DNA of 35,246 nt, taken from NCBI GenBank assembly GCA_035942035.1, contig DASZDK010000043.1:1-35246 (forward strand), written 5' to 3'. This stretch comes from JAHWJR01 sp035942035 (GTDB lineage: Bacteria; Actinomycetota; Acidimicrobiia; Acidimicrobiales; CADCSY01). The position numbers and the translations under genes were made by a program. The number at the start of each line of letters is the position of its first letter. The first letter of the stretch is position 1. Below the pieces are notes generated by a model that saw only the letters and a list, made by a program, of their open reading frames with translations, had not been told where the DNA came from and made no database searches. Positions 1-8,973 of this stretch are shown here, in pieces.

Positions 1-410
1 GAGGCGCACGACACCACGCCGGCGTCCCGGATCTGGCGGATGCGGGGCACGATGAGCTCGGGCTTGATCGGCTCGGCGTAGAGCTCCTGCATGCGCAGGG
101 TCGCCTTCTCGCTGGGCAGGGCGGCGATCTCGTCGAACAGCGGCTCCGGGTCCTCGTAGCGCGTCCACAGGCCCTCGAGGTTGAGCACGCCCACCCCCCC
201 GAGACGCCCGATCTCGATGGCGGTGGCCGGGCTCACCACGCCGTCCATGGCCGCACCCATGAGGGGGAGGGCGAAGCGGAACGCGTCGATCTCCCACGAG
301 ATGTCAATGTCCTCGGGGTCGCGGGTCCGCCGGCTGGGCACGATGGCGATGTCGTCGAACCCGTAGGCCTGACGGCCCGATTTCCCGATTCCGATCTCGA
401 TCTCCGGCAA
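1..410 (-). CDS. guaB3: GuaB3 family IMP dehydrogenase-related protein (5' part only)
   Basis: The gene runs off the left edge, so only the first 136 residues are visible. I place the start at a TTG (408-410) because a purine-rich AAGGGG lies just upstream at the right distance and the N-terminus then matches the family. The pattern is an Ile/Gly-rich opening (IEIGIGKSGRQAYGFDDI), then IVPSRRTRDPEDI, then LPLMGAAMDGVVSP and IGRLGGVGVLNLEG. This is the actinobacterial GuaB3 pattern, related to IMP dehydrogenase, which oxidises IMP to XMP in guanine nucleotide synthesis. GuaB3 proteins are usually about 375 residues without CBS domains. The catalytic cysteine loop would lie outside the window, so activity cannot be judged. 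In mycobacteria guaB3 also lies downstream of groESL, which supports the call. Confidence 0.85.
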   Translation of the reverse strand, partial: MPEIEIGIGKSGRQAYGFDDIAIVPSRRTRDPEDIDISWEIDAFRFALPLMGAAMDGVVSPATAIEIGRLGGVGVLNLEGLWTRYEDPEPLFDEIAALPSEKATLRMQELYAEPIKPELIVPRIRQIRDAGVVSCA

Positions 411-462
411 GTTCGCCCCTTCGCCTCGCGCCCGCTGGAAGCGATCAGTCTACCGTCGCACC

Positions 463-1170
463 GTGCGCGGCCTCGGGACCTTGGTCAACGTCGTCACCAT
501 CCTCGCCGGCACGGCGTTGGGGCTGGTGGCCGGGTCCCGTCTCGGCGAAACGGTGCGGACCACGGTGCTCGCCGGGATCGGCCTGGCCACTCTCGGCGTG
601 GGCACGGCCAGCTTCCTGGAGACCGGCAACGCCGCCTTCCCGGTCGTGGCCGTGGTCATCGGCGGCCTCCTCGGCGAGGTGACGGGCATCGAGGACCGCC
701 TGGCCGGGCTCGGGGACCGGCTCCGCCGGCTTGGCTCCCGCGGCGGCGACGTCGGCGAACGGTCCACGTTCGTAGAGGGGTTCGTCCTGGCCACGCTGAC
801 CTTCTGCGTCGGGGCGCTGGCCATCGTGGGGTCTCTGCAGGACGGCATCCGGGGCGACAGCGAGCTGCTGCTGGTGAAGTCGGCCCTGGACGGGGTGGTC
901 GCCGTCGTCTTCGCCGCGGCCTACGGGATCGGTGTGGGCTTCGCCGCCCTCTCGGTGCTGGTGGTCCAGGGCACTCTCACCGTGCTCGGGGCCATCGCCG
1001 GCGAGGCGTTGCTGAGCGGGCGCATGGTGGAGGAGCTGGAGGCGACCGGAGGACTGTTGATCATCGGCATCGGCCTGCGCCTGCTGCAGATCAAGGACCT
1101 GCGGGTGGGATCCTTCCTACCCGCCCTCGTCCTCGCCCCGGTGCTGGTGGCGGTGTTCTCCGGCTCCTGA
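463..1170 (+). CDS. DUF554 family integral membrane protein
   Basis: The protein has 235 residues from a GTG start at 463, read divergently from guaB3. Most of it is hydrophobic, with about six or seven predicted membrane segments: near residues 5-22, 33-50, 59-71, 102-122, 138-162, 165-180 and 196-230. The pattern GTLVNVVTILAGTALGLVAG at the N-terminus, TFCVGALAIVGSLQDGI in the middle and GGLLIIGIGLRLL towards the end are hallmarks of the DUF554 (YdfK/YqgA) family. Members are widespread inner-membrane proteins, and I know of no established transport substrate or activity. Length is normal for the family. The gene stands alone on the plus strand, so the context gives no functional hint. Confidence 0.85.
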   Translation: MRGLGTLVNVVTILAGTALGLVAGSRLGETVRTTVLAGIGLATLGVGTASFLETGNAAFPVVAVVIGGLLGEVTGIEDRLAGLGDRLRRLGSRGGDVGERSTFVEGFVLATLTFCVGALAIVGSLQDGIRGDSELLLVKSALDGVVAVVFAAAYGIGVGFAALSVLVVQGTLTVLGAIAGEALLSGRMVEELEATGGLLIIGIGLRLLQIKDLRVGSFLPALVLAPVLVAVFSGS

Positions 1171-1187
1171 GGAGCCGGCCAGCCCGC

Positions 1188-1358
1188 TCAGCTGCTCGCC
1201 TGCTGCTCCTTTTGCACGGCGACCAGCTGCTCGAGCAGCTCGCGCATGCCCCCGGTCTTGAGGTTGGCGATGATCCGCCCGGGGGTCTCCCCGCCCTTCT
1301 CCCACTCCATCCAGGTGGCGAGGAGCTTGCTCGGGTCGGGAGGGGGGCGCGTTTCCAT
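1188..1358 (-). CDS. Small conserved-looking hypothetical protein, 56 residues
   Basis: This short reading frame starts with ATG (1356-1358) and ends with TGA (1188-1190), giving 56 residues. It begins METRPPPDPSKLLATWMEWE and ends in LLEQLVAVQKEQQASS. The middle contains a Gly/Thr turn (KGGETPGRIIANLKTGG) followed by an amphipathic helix with a Leu/Val face. The amino-acid composition is balanced and looks like a real small soluble protein rather than a shadow; no competing gene covers it on the other strand. It follows the DUF3072 gene on the same strand with an 11-nt gap, so the two may be cotranscribed. I do not recognise its function. Confidence 0.6.
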   Translation of the reverse strand: METRPPPDPSKLLATWMEWEKGGETPGRIIANLKTGGMRELLEQLVAVQKEQQASS

Positions 1359-1369
1359 CGGCGCCAACC

Positions 1370-1588
1370 CTACCGGCCTCGCCCGGTGCGCTCCTGCAGC
1401 TCGTCGATGCGCCGTGACGCCGCCGCCTTGCTCAACGACGGGTCAAACTCCTCGCCCGCCTCCTGGCTGAGCGTCTCCAGGTACGAGGCCTGCGCCGCAG
1501 TCATGGCCTCGTCCCCGGTGACCCACTCCCCCGGATCCTTCTCCAGGTTGTTGGCCGGCTGCTCTCTCGGATCCTCACCCTCGCTCAT
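1370..1588 (-). CDS. DUF3072 domain protein
   Basis: The protein is about 72 residues long if it starts at the ATG at 1586-1588 (MSEGEDPREQPANNLEKD). Upstream in-frame ATGs at 1619-1621 and 1607-1609 would add 11 or 4 residues that look unlike the family. The core is GEWVTGDEAMTAAQASYLE, then LSQEAGEEFDPSLSKAAASR and IDELQERTGRGR. This matches the small DUF3072 family of actinobacteria and other GC-rich bacteria: an acidic N-terminal half and a C-terminal segment resembling a SAP/HeH-like helix pair. Function is not known. It lies downstream of groEL, separated from it by about 200 nt and a strong hairpin. Confidence 0.8.
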   Translation of the reverse strand: MSEGEDPREQPANNLEKDPGEWVTGDEAMTAAQASYLETLSQEAGEEFDPSLSKAAASRRIDELQERTGRGR

Positions 1589-1626
1589 GCCGAGGACCGT
1601 ACCCAACATGGTCGCTGGCAACGCGG

Positions 1627-1655
1627 AACGACCGGCCCTCGACGGGCCGGTCGTT
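1627..1655 (-). terminator. Strong GC-rich hairpin, probable groESL terminator
   Basis: A perfect 12-bp inverted repeat (arms 1627-1638 and 1644-1655, loop TCGAC) sits 135 nt past the groEL stop codon and 39 nt before the DUF3072 start. No T-tract follows on the minus strand, so it would be a non-canonical terminator of the kind often seen in GC-rich actinobacteria. The rest of 1589-1789 shows no gene that I would trust. Confidence 0.6.
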
Positions 1656-1789
1656 GCGCAAAGCGAGGGAACTGGGGTAGCGGGGCAGCGGGTGGCACCC
1701 AGGGGAGGGGCCCGGCCCGAGCGCCAGCGAGGGGTGGGAGGGGTCCCGCTGGGTGACAGGACCCGCTGACCCGCGGGGCCCTGGAGCCC

Positions 1790-3463
<1,674 letters not shown>

Positions 3464-3474
3464 GTGCGGCCCCC

Positions 3475-3768
3475 CTACTTCTGGACGATGGCGAGGATGT
3501 CGCGGCTGGACAGGATCAGGAGGTCTTCGCCGTCGATGGTGATCTCGGTGCCCCCGTACTTGCTGTAGACGACGGTGTCGCCCGTGCTGATGCCGAGGGG
3601 GATGACCTCACCGGTGACCTCGGAGCGTCGCCCGGGGCCGACGGCCAGGGCCTCGCCCTGATGGGGCTTCTCCTTGGCAGTGTCGGGGATCACGAGCCCG
3701 CTGGCTGTGGTCTCCTCGGACTCACCGGGCCGCACCACAATGCGGTCGTCGAGGGGCTGGAGCTTCAT
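3475..3768 (-). CDS. groES: Co-chaperonin GroES (Cpn10)
   Basis: The protein has 97 residues, normal for GroES, which caps the GroEL ring as a heptamer during ATP-dependent folding. It opens with KLQPLDDRIVVRPGESEETT and contains the mobile-loop region TASGLVIPDTAKEKP (about residues 21-35). The conserved GDTVVYSKYGGTEI follows and the end is DLLILSSRDILAIVQK. The start ATG has a clear GGAGG eight bases upstream. The gene is first in the groES-groEL operon, immediately downstream of a perfect CIRCE operator. Confidence 0.98.
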   Translation of the reverse strand: MKLQPLDDRIVVRPGESEETTASGLVIPDTAKEKPHQGEALAVGPGRRSEVTGEVIPLGISTGDTVVYSKYGGTEITIDGEDLLILSSRDILAIVQK

Positions 3769-3790
3769 GTGTGCGCCTCCGTAGGGACTG

Positions 3791-3817
3791 TTAGCACTCT
3801 AAGGGATCGAGTGCTAA
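3791..3817 (-). promoter_or_regulatory. CIRCE operator (HrcA binding site)
   Basis: A perfect TTAGCACTC-N9-GAGTGCTAA inverted repeat lies 23 nt upstream of the groES start codon. This is the consensus CIRCE element bound by the HrcA repressor, so groESL is predicted to be derepressed on heat shock. The hrcA gene is not in the window. Confidence 0.97.
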
Positions 3818-3845
3818 CGATAGGTCAGCGCCCGGGATGCGACAA
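3817..3845 (-). promoter_or_regulatory. Probable groESL promoter
   Basis: On the minus strand TTGTCG (3840-3845) is followed by a 17-nt spacer and TATCGT (3817-3822), a good vegetative-type -35/-10 pair. The -10 abuts the CIRCE element, so transcription would start inside the operator. Both hexamers overlap or lie within the last codons of tsaD. Confidence 0.6.
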
Positions 3846-4877
3846 CTCTCGCCCGCTGGTGGCCTGTCCCTGGGGCAGGCGGAGGTTGGGATCGGCGCCG
3901 GCGTCGAGCGGCGTGGGGCCGTCCGAGCGCCACCGCCACCAGCCAGCGGCCGCCACCATGGCGGCGTTGTCGGTGCACATCGACCGCGACGGCACGAAGG
4001 GATGCAACCCGTCCTGCTCGCACGCCTCGACGAAGCGGCTGCGCAGCAGCGAGTTGGCGGCCACCCCGCCACCCAGGCACAGGTTGCGGGCCCCCGTGGT
4101 CGCCGCCGCCCGGCGGGCCTTGGTCACCAGCACGTCGACCACTGCCTCCTGGAAGCTGGCGCACACGTCGGGGGTGGACACGTCGGGATGGCGGCGCACG
4201 TAGTTGACCACGGCCGTCTTCAGGCCCGAGAAGCTGAAGTCGAAGCCCTGGTCGACCAGCGCCCGGGGGAAGTCGATGGCGTGCGGATCGCCGGCGCCCG
4301 CCTCGCGGTCGATGGCCGGGCCGCCGGGGTAGCCGAGCCCGAGGAAGCGGGCGACCTTGTCGAAGGCCTCACCGGCGGCGTCGTCGATGGTGGAGCCCAG
4401 CACCTGGTAGGCGCCGTGGTCCTCCATGGCCACCAGCATGGTGTGGCCCCCGGAGACCAGCAGCGCCACCAGCGGCGGCTCCAGCGTCGGCTCCTCGAGA
4501 AAGGCGGCGTAGAGATGGGCCTCCATGTGGTTCACCCCCACGAAGGGCACGCCCCAGACCAGCGCCAACGCCTTGGCCGCGGCTACACCCACCAGCAAGG
4601 ACCCGACCAGGCCGGGGCCCACGGTGGCGGCCACGACGTCGATGTCGCCACCGTCGAGCCCCGACTCCACCAAGGCCTCGGCGACCACCGGCGGGAGCAG
4701 CTCGACGTGTGCCCGGCTGGCGATCTCGGGCACCACCCCGCCGAACCGGGCGTGCAGGTCGACCTGGCTGGAGACCACCGACGAGCGCACGTCGGTGCCG
4801 TCGACGACCACCGCCGCCGCCGTCTCGTCACAGCTGGTCTCGATGGCCAGCACCGCCGTGGAGGATGCCGTCGTCAC
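3825..4877 (-). CDS. tsaD: tRNA t6A37 threonylcarbamoyltransferase TsaD
   Basis: The protein has 350 residues. TsaD transfers the threonylcarbamoyl group from threonylcarbamoyl-AMP to A37 of ANN-decoding tRNAs, working with TsaB and TsaE in the cytosol. The ASKHA fold is seen in AIETSCDETAAAVV (11-24), the metal-binding HMEAH (117-121), LLVSGGHTML (139-148), GEAFDKVARFLGLGYPGGP (169-187), FSFSGLKTAV (214-223) and CTDNAAM with the metal ligand Asp303. The start overlaps the rimI stop by four bases. TsaB, RimI and TsaE lie immediately upstream, so the pathway is present here except for TsaC. The 3' end overlaps the groESL promoter region. Confidence 0.97.
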   Translation of the reverse strand: MTTASSTAVLAIETSCDETAAAVVVDGTDVRSSVVSSQVDLHARFGGVVPEIASRAHVELLPPVVAEALVESGLDGGDIDVVAATVGPGLVGSLLVGVAAAKALALVWGVPFVGVNHMEAHLYAAFLEEPTLEPPLVALLVSGGHTMLVAMEDHGAYQVLGSTIDDAAGEAFDKVARFLGLGYPGGPAIDREAGAGDPHAIDFPRALVDQGFDFSFSGLKTAVVNYVRRHPDVSTPDVCASFQEAVVDVLVTKARRAAATTGARNLCLGGGVAANSLLRSRFVEACEQDGLHPFVPSRSMCTDNAAMVAAAGWWRWRSDGPTPLDAGADPNLRLPQGQATSGRELSHPGR

Positions 4878-5437
4878 GGTCGATCCCCGAGGGCGGGACT
4901 GGTCGCCAGCCCGGCGGCGATGGCCTCCAGGCGCCGGACGTAGCCGGGAGCATCGATGTCATGAGCCCACATCACCAAGGCATCCTCTTTGGTCTCGACG
5001 TAGTAGTTGCGACGGACGCCGGCGGGGACGAACCCGAACCGACGGTAGAGCGCCTGGGCGCCGGCGTTGCCCATTCGCACCTCCAGGGTGAGCGAGCGGC
5101 ACCGGTGCTCCCCGGCCCAACCGGCCAGCGCCAGCAGCAGCCGCGTCCCGATCTTGCGGCGCTGCCAGTCGGGGGCGACGGCGATGGTGGTCACGTGGCC
5201 CTCGCCGGCCGCCTCCATCAACCCGGCGTAGCCGATCACCGCACCACCGGCCCGGGCCACCACGTAGTGGCGATCGGGTCGGCTGCCGATCTCGGCCAGG
5301 AACAGCCCCATGGTCCACGGCCGCGGGCACACCTGGCTCTCGATGCGCATGACACCCCGGAGGTGGCGCCGGCGCATGGGAACGATGTCGACGGCCGGCT
5401 GGGGCTCGGGTGGGACGTGGGGGGCGATCATGCTCAC
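4874..5437 (-). CDS. rimI: Ribosomal-protein-alanine N-acetyltransferase RimI (GNAT family)
   Basis: The protein has 187 residues with a single GNAT domain. After a proline-rich lead (1-16) come VPMRRRHLRGVMRIESQ and the RPWTMGLFLAEI motif typical of RimI. The acetyl-CoA-binding segment is VAPDWQRRKIGTRLL (about 87-101), followed by LEVRMGNAGAQALYRRFGF and the NYY segment. RimI proteins acetylate the N-terminal residue of ribosomal protein S18 and probably other targets. The gene overlaps both tsaB upstream and tsaD downstream by four bases, the same tsaB-rimI-tsaD order found in mycobacteria. The C-terminal 25 residues extend beyond the usual domain. Specificity for S18 is inferred from family and context. 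Confidence 0.92.
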   Translation of the reverse strand: MSMIAPHVPPEPQPAVDIVPMRRRHLRGVMRIESQVCPRPWTMGLFLAEIGSRPDRHYVVARAGGAVIGYAGLMEAAGEGHVTTIAVAPDWQRRKIGTRLLLALAGWAGEHRCRSLTLEVRMGNAGAQALYRRFGFVPAGVRRNYYVETKEDALVMWAHDIDAPGYVRRLEAIAAGLATSPALGDRP

Positions 5438-6156
5438 GGCTCAGGGTCGGCACCGGGCCGCACCCGGATGCGGTCGCGCCAGTCGATCTCGGCGTCGGCC
5501 TTGCGCAAGTACACCGGCGCCAGTTCCCAGGAGTTGACGAAGTCCTCCCGCACGGCCCGGGCGTGGGCGAGCTGCACCAGCGAGGCGGCCGACGGATAGG
5601 CCAGCCCGGCTTCGGCCACCTCGACCTGGATCAGCTCGGCGAGTCGGTCGGCGTAGCGCAGGGCACCGTCACCCACCGCCAGGCAGTCCTCACCCGAGGC
5701 CAGGATCTCCGAGCACAGCTCCTCGGGGCTGGCCACCCGGTGCTCGGACACCCGCTGCACGCCACCGGGCACCTGACGGTAGAACCCGTAGAAGACCTCG
5801 CCCCGGCGGGCGTCGACGACCGAGACGATGCGACGGTGGCTCCAGCGCACGGGGAAGGCCAGCAGGTCGAGGCTGGAGACACCGACGACGGGGACCCGCA
5901 GGGCCATGGCCAGCGCCTTGGCGGTGACCACCCCCACCCGCAGCCCGGTGAACAGGCCCGGGCCGACATCGGCGGCCACGGCGCCGACGTCGTCGAGGTC
6001 GACGCGGGCCTGGCGGCAGATGAACTCGATGGCCGGGGCGAGCGTCTCGGCGTGGCGTCGGCCCTTGGCGGCGTGGAAGGAGGCGAGCACGCCCTCGTGG
6101 GCGCCGAGGGCACAGCCCACCTGCGGCGTGGCCGTCTCGATGCCGAGGATCAGCAC
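5434..6156 (-). CDS. tsaB: t6A biosynthesis protein TsaB
   Basis: The protein has 240 residues and an ASKHA-type N-terminal half: ILGIETATPQVGCALG, HAETLAPAIEFI, then VGPGLFTGLRVGVVTAKALA (about 64-83). TsaB is a catalytically inactive TsaD relative that forms the core heterodimer with TsaD and recruits TsaE. The HMEAH metal site of TsaD is absent, as expected. The C-terminal half contains SVVDARRGEVFYGFYR and ends with a WELAPVYLRKADAE segment common in the family. It starts four bases after tsaE and overlaps rimI by four bases, so it belongs to the same transcription unit. Confidence 0.95.
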   Translation of the reverse strand: MLILGIETATPQVGCALGAHEGVLASFHAAKGRRHAETLAPAIEFICRQARVDLDDVGAVAADVGPGLFTGLRVGVVTAKALAMALRVPVVGVSSLDLLAFPVRWSHRRIVSVVDARRGEVFYGFYRQVPGGVQRVSEHRVASPEELCSEILASGEDCLAVGDGALRYADRLAELIQVEVAEAGLAYPSAASLVQLAHARAVREDFVNSWELAPVYLRKADAEIDWRDRIRVRPGADPEP

Positions 6157-6159
6157 GGC

Positions 6160-6645
6160 TCAGGCCACCGCCCACTCGGACAGCGCCTTGGCCAGGAGCT
6201 CCGCCCTCGCCGACCAGCGCCGGCCCACGACCCGCAAGGCCACCGTGCGCCGGTCGTCGTCGGCGCCGTAGGCCAGGCTCACCTCGAGGAAGTCGAGGGG
6301 CAGCGCCGGTGCCACCGCGTCGCCCCACTCGACCAGGGTGACGGCGTCCTCGTCGACCATCTCGGCCAGGCCCAGGTCAAGCGCCTCCTGGAGGTTCTCC
6401 AGCCGGTAGACGTCGACGTGGTGGAGCCGGACACGGCCGGTGTAGGTGCGGACCAGGGTGAAGGTGGGGCTGGTGACCGGCTCGGTTACCCCGAGCCCGG
6501 CGGCGAACCCCTGGGCGAAGGCGGTCTTGCCGGCGCCCAGCTCGCCCACCAGCAACACGACGTCGCCGGAGCGGGACACCTCGGCCACGGATGCGGCCAG
6601 GGCCCGGGTCTGGCTGACCCCGGTGGTCTCGGCGGCCAGCGTCAT
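6160..6645 (-). CDS. tsaE: tRNA t6A biosynthesis ATPase TsaE
   Basis: The protein has 161 residues from the ATG at 6643-6645, which overlaps the end of the uracil-DNA glycosylase gene by four bases. The frame stays open further upstream, but that sequence lies inside the neighbour. The Walker A motif is GELGAGKT (34-41), with VTSPTFTLV (57-65), HHVDVYRL (75-82) and TLVEWGDA (103-110), the family signature. TsaE is a P-loop ATPase that binds the TsaB-TsaD complex and drives cycles of t6A formation. TsaE is often fused or placed next to alr, and here alr lies just upstream. Confidence 0.95.
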   Translation of the reverse strand: MTLAAETTGVSQTRALAASVAEVSRSGDVVLLVGELGAGKTAFAQGFAAGLGVTEPVTSPTFTLVRTYTGRVRLHHVDVYRLENLQEALDLGLAEMVDEDAVTLVEWGDAVAPALPLDFLEVSLAYGADDDRRTVALRVVGRRWSARAELLAKALSEWAVA

Positions 6646-7235
6646 CCGGTCGGCTCCGGTTGAGCGCCGGAGAGCGCGAGGGCGGCCCGTACCAGGTCGG
6701 CCCGCATGCCGGCCATGGCCTCGGGATTGCCCCGCAGGACCGCGGCGGGATGGTAGGTGGGCACCAGGACGCCGCCCCGCCAGGGGTAGGTCCGGCCCCG
6801 CAACCGGGTGATGCCCTCGGTGCTGCCCAGCAACGCCCGGGTGGCCACGTTGCCGAGCGTCACCACCACCCGCGGCTCGACGTGGTCGAGCTGGAGCTCG
6901 AGCCACGGCCGGCAGGCCGCCATCTCGTCGGGACGGGGATTGCGGTTGTCGGGAGGGCGGCACTTCACGACGTTGGCGATGTAGCAGTCTGCCCGGCTCC
7001 GACCCATCTCCTCGCCGATCAAGCGGTCGAGGAGCTTGCCGGAGCGACCGACGAAGGGCAGGCCGACGGCGTCCTCGTCGGCGCCCGGCCCCTCGCCGAC
7101 GAAGAGGAGGTCGGCGCCCGGGTCGCCCATCCCGAACACGACCTGCGTGCGGCTGCCGGACAAGTCGCAGCGGGTGCAGGTGCTGGCGTCGATGGCAATG
7201 GCGTCGAGGTCCGCCACGGGCACGATGCTACCCAT
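6642..7235 (-). CDS. Family 4 (type 4) uracil-DNA glycosylase with iron-sulfur cluster
   Basis: The protein has 197 residues from the ATG at 7233-7235, overlapping the end of alr by eight bases; a GTG nine bases further up (7242-7244) is an alternative. Family 4 enzymes excise uracil from DNA. The active-site motif is GEGPGADEDAVGLPFVGRSG (48-67), and the second motif is TYHPAAVLRGN near the C-terminus. Four cysteines, Cys20, Cys23, Cys92 and Cys108, match the [4Fe-4S] ligands of this family. VVKCRPPDNRNPRP is also characteristic. The stop overlaps tsaE, so a DNA-repair enzyme is translated from the same message as the t6A genes. Confidence 0.95.
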   Translation of the reverse strand: MGSIVPVADLDAIAIDASTCTRCDLSGSRTQVVFGMGDPGADLLFVGEGPGADEDAVGLPFVGRSGKLLDRLIGEEMGRSRADCYIANVVKCRPPDNRNPRPDEMAACRPWLELQLDHVEPRVVVTLGNVATRALLGSTEGITRLRGRTYPWRGGVLVPTYHPAAVLRGNPEAMAGMRADLVRAALALSGAQPEPTG

Positions 7236-8394
7236 GCCCTGCACCCGTCCCCGCCGATCGCCGGTACCGGCGCGGCACGCGCCAGGAGATGGCGCACACC
7301 ACCTCGTAGGCGATGGTGTCGAGGCGGGCGGCCCACTCCTCGGCGCCGATGCGTTCGCCGCCCTGCTCGCCGAGGAGCACCACCTCGTCGCCCCGGCATA
7401 CCGCCTCGGCGCCGGGGTCGCCCGCCGGACCGCAGTCGACCATGAGGTGGTCCATGGTGACGGTCCCCGCCAGGGGCCGCCGCCGGCCGCCCACCAGCGC
7501 CTCACCGCCCACCTCCGAGAGCCGGCGGGGAACCCCGTCGGCGTAGCCGAGGGGCACGGTGGCCACAACCGAGTCGGTCGTGGTCCGGTAGCGCAGCCCG
7601 TAGGAGACACCATCGCCGGCGGGCACGACCTTGACCAGGGAGACACGGGCCCGCAGCGAGAGCGCAGGACGCAGCTCGATGCGCCCGTGCAGGGCCGGGC
7701 TGGGGTCCAGCCCGTACAAGGTGATGCCGCAGCGGACGAGATCGTGACGCAGGCGGGGGTGGTCGAGGGTGGCGGCGGAGTTGGCGGCGTGGACCAGGGC
7801 CGGCTGCACGCCCGCCGAACGCAACTGGGCGAGCACAGCCTCGAAGCGCTCGGCCTGGCGGGAGGTGAACGGGTTCTCCGGCTCGTCGGCCACGGCGCAG
7901 TGGGTCCACACCCCCTCCAACACCAGCTCGGGGCGCCCGAGGACGACGGCGGCCAGAGCCGGCGCCGCTGCCGGCTCGGCCCCCACCCGGTGCATCCCGG
8001 TGTCGATCTTGAGGTGGACGCCGACCGGGGGGGCACCGGCCCGGGCCGCGGCATCGGCCACGCTGTCGATCCCCTGGCGGGTGTAGACGGTGGGGTGCAG
8101 GCCCAGGGCCACCACCTCGTCGAGCTCGGCCGGGGCGGGCTCGGACAGCAGGAGCACAGGTGCGTCGATGCCGGCGGCGCGCAGCGGCACGGCCTCGGCG
8201 CTCATGGCCACGCCCAGCCAGGATGCGCCGGCGGCCAGCGCCGCCTCGGCCACCGGGACCGCACCATGGCCGTAGCCGTCGGCCTTGACCACGGCGCACA
8301 CGGCAGCCGGGGCGGCCGTCGCCACCAGGGCCCGCACGTTGGCGGCCACGGCGTCGAGATCGATCTCGGCCCAGGCCGGGCGGCGGTTCAGCAC
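7228..8394 (-). CDS. alr: Alanine racemase (PLP-dependent)
   Basis: The protein has 388 residues from a GTG at 8392-8394, a normal length for Alr, which supplies D-alanine for peptidoglycan. The fold-type III PLP barrel is shown by AEIDLDAVAANV and VVKADGYGHGA with the PLP lysine at 37. HLKIDTGMHRVG follows, then HAANSAATL and VRCGITLYGLDP. VPAGDGVSYGLRY contains the region of the second catalytic base, a tyrosine. The beta-domain TVPLGYADGVPR and GTVTMDHLMVD are also conserved. The gene follows the CBS-domain gene by 108 nt and overlaps the uracil-DNA glycosylase gene. In mycobacteria alr likewise lies just upstream of tsaE. Confidence 0.97.
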   Translation of the reverse strand: MLNRRPAWAEIDLDAVAANVRALVATAAPAAVCAVVKADGYGHGAVPVAEAALAAGASWLGVAMSAEAVPLRAAGIDAPVLLLSEPAPAELDEVVALGLHPTVYTRQGIDSVADAAARAGAPPVGVHLKIDTGMHRVGAEPAAAPALAAVVLGRPELVLEGVWTHCAVADEPENPFTSRQAERFEAVLAQLRSAGVQPALVHAANSAATLDHPRLRHDLVRCGITLYGLDPSPALHGRIELRPALSLRARVSLVKVVPAGDGVSYGLRYRTTTDSVVATVPLGYADGVPRRLSEVGGEALVGGRRRPLAGTVTMDHLMVDCGPAGDPGAEAVCRGDEVVLLGEQGGERIGAEEWAARLDTIAYEVVCAISWRVPRRYRRSAGTGAGHG

Positions 8395-8502
8395 CCGCCC
8401 ACCCCCACCCCTGCCTTCTGGCGCCAGGAGGGGGCCAAAGAGCGACCCCTGCTGGGGCGAGAACGGGTGTGGCGCCTCAGCACCTCGGGGCGGGCCCGCG
8501 GC

Positions 8503-8973
8503 TCACGGGCCGGCGCCCATGACGGCACGGAGGATGTCACCGCGGGCGACGATGCCCACCACCTTGCCGTCACCCACCACCGGGAGCCGGCTGACCTCGT
8601 GGTCGTGCATGAGGGTGGCGGCGCGCTCGAGGGTGTCGTCCTCGGCGCACGACACCGGCTCGTCGTGCATCACGTCGCCCACCGTGGCCCCCACCGCCCG
8701 GCGCAGATCCTCCTCGAAACGGCGGTGCGAGGACGGGAGCTCGAGGTAGGCGCCGAACAGCGAGATCACCGTGGGGTAATGGAGCTTGGTCTCCTGCACC
8801 AGGAGGTCGCCGCTGCTGAGCATCCCCACCAGCCGGCCCTCGCCGTCGACCACCGGCCCGCCGTCGACCCCCCGCTCGATGAGGCGGCGAGTGGCGTCCT
8901 GCACTCCCTCGTCGGGCGAGAACGTCAACACGTCGGTGGTCATGACTTGGCGAACGAGCATGGACCGGGGCAT
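8503..8973 (-). CDS. CBS-domain pair protein
   Basis: The protein has 156 residues and consists almost entirely of two CBS motifs. The first is VRQVMTTDVLTFSPDEGVQD through GRLVGMLSSGDLLV (about 8-59). The second is VGDVMHDEPVSCAEDDTL through KVVGIVARGDILRAV (about 97-152). About 37 residues lie between them (HYPTVISLFGAYLELPSS). Such stand-alone Bateman modules bind adenine nucleotides and regulate partner proteins; no partner can be named here. The nnrD/E stop codon lies directly before its start, so expression is probably coupled with that repair enzyme. The VISLFGAYLEL linker resembles proteins in which a CBS pair is inserted near a membrane partner, but no such domain is present. Confidence 0.9.
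   Translation of the reverse strand: MPRSMLVRQVMTTDVLTFSPDEGVQDATRRLIERGVDGGPVVDGEGRLVGMLSSGDLLVQETKLHYPTVISLFGAYLELPSSHRRFEEDLRRAVGATVGDVMHDEPVSCAEDDTLERAATLMHDHEVSRLPVVGDGKVVGIVARGDILRAVMGAGP

Noticed and set aside
6642..8054. Minus-strand frame of 470 codons, which could suggest a large fusion with the uracil-DNA glycosylase
   Set aside because: Only the last 197 residues look like a protein; the upstream part is an out-of-frame reading of alr.
8395..8502. Possible gene or regulatory RNA in the gap between alr and the CBS-domain gene
   Set aside because: Only a short CTGGCGCCAG palindrome and G-rich runs are visible; nothing supports a gene or a defined RNA.
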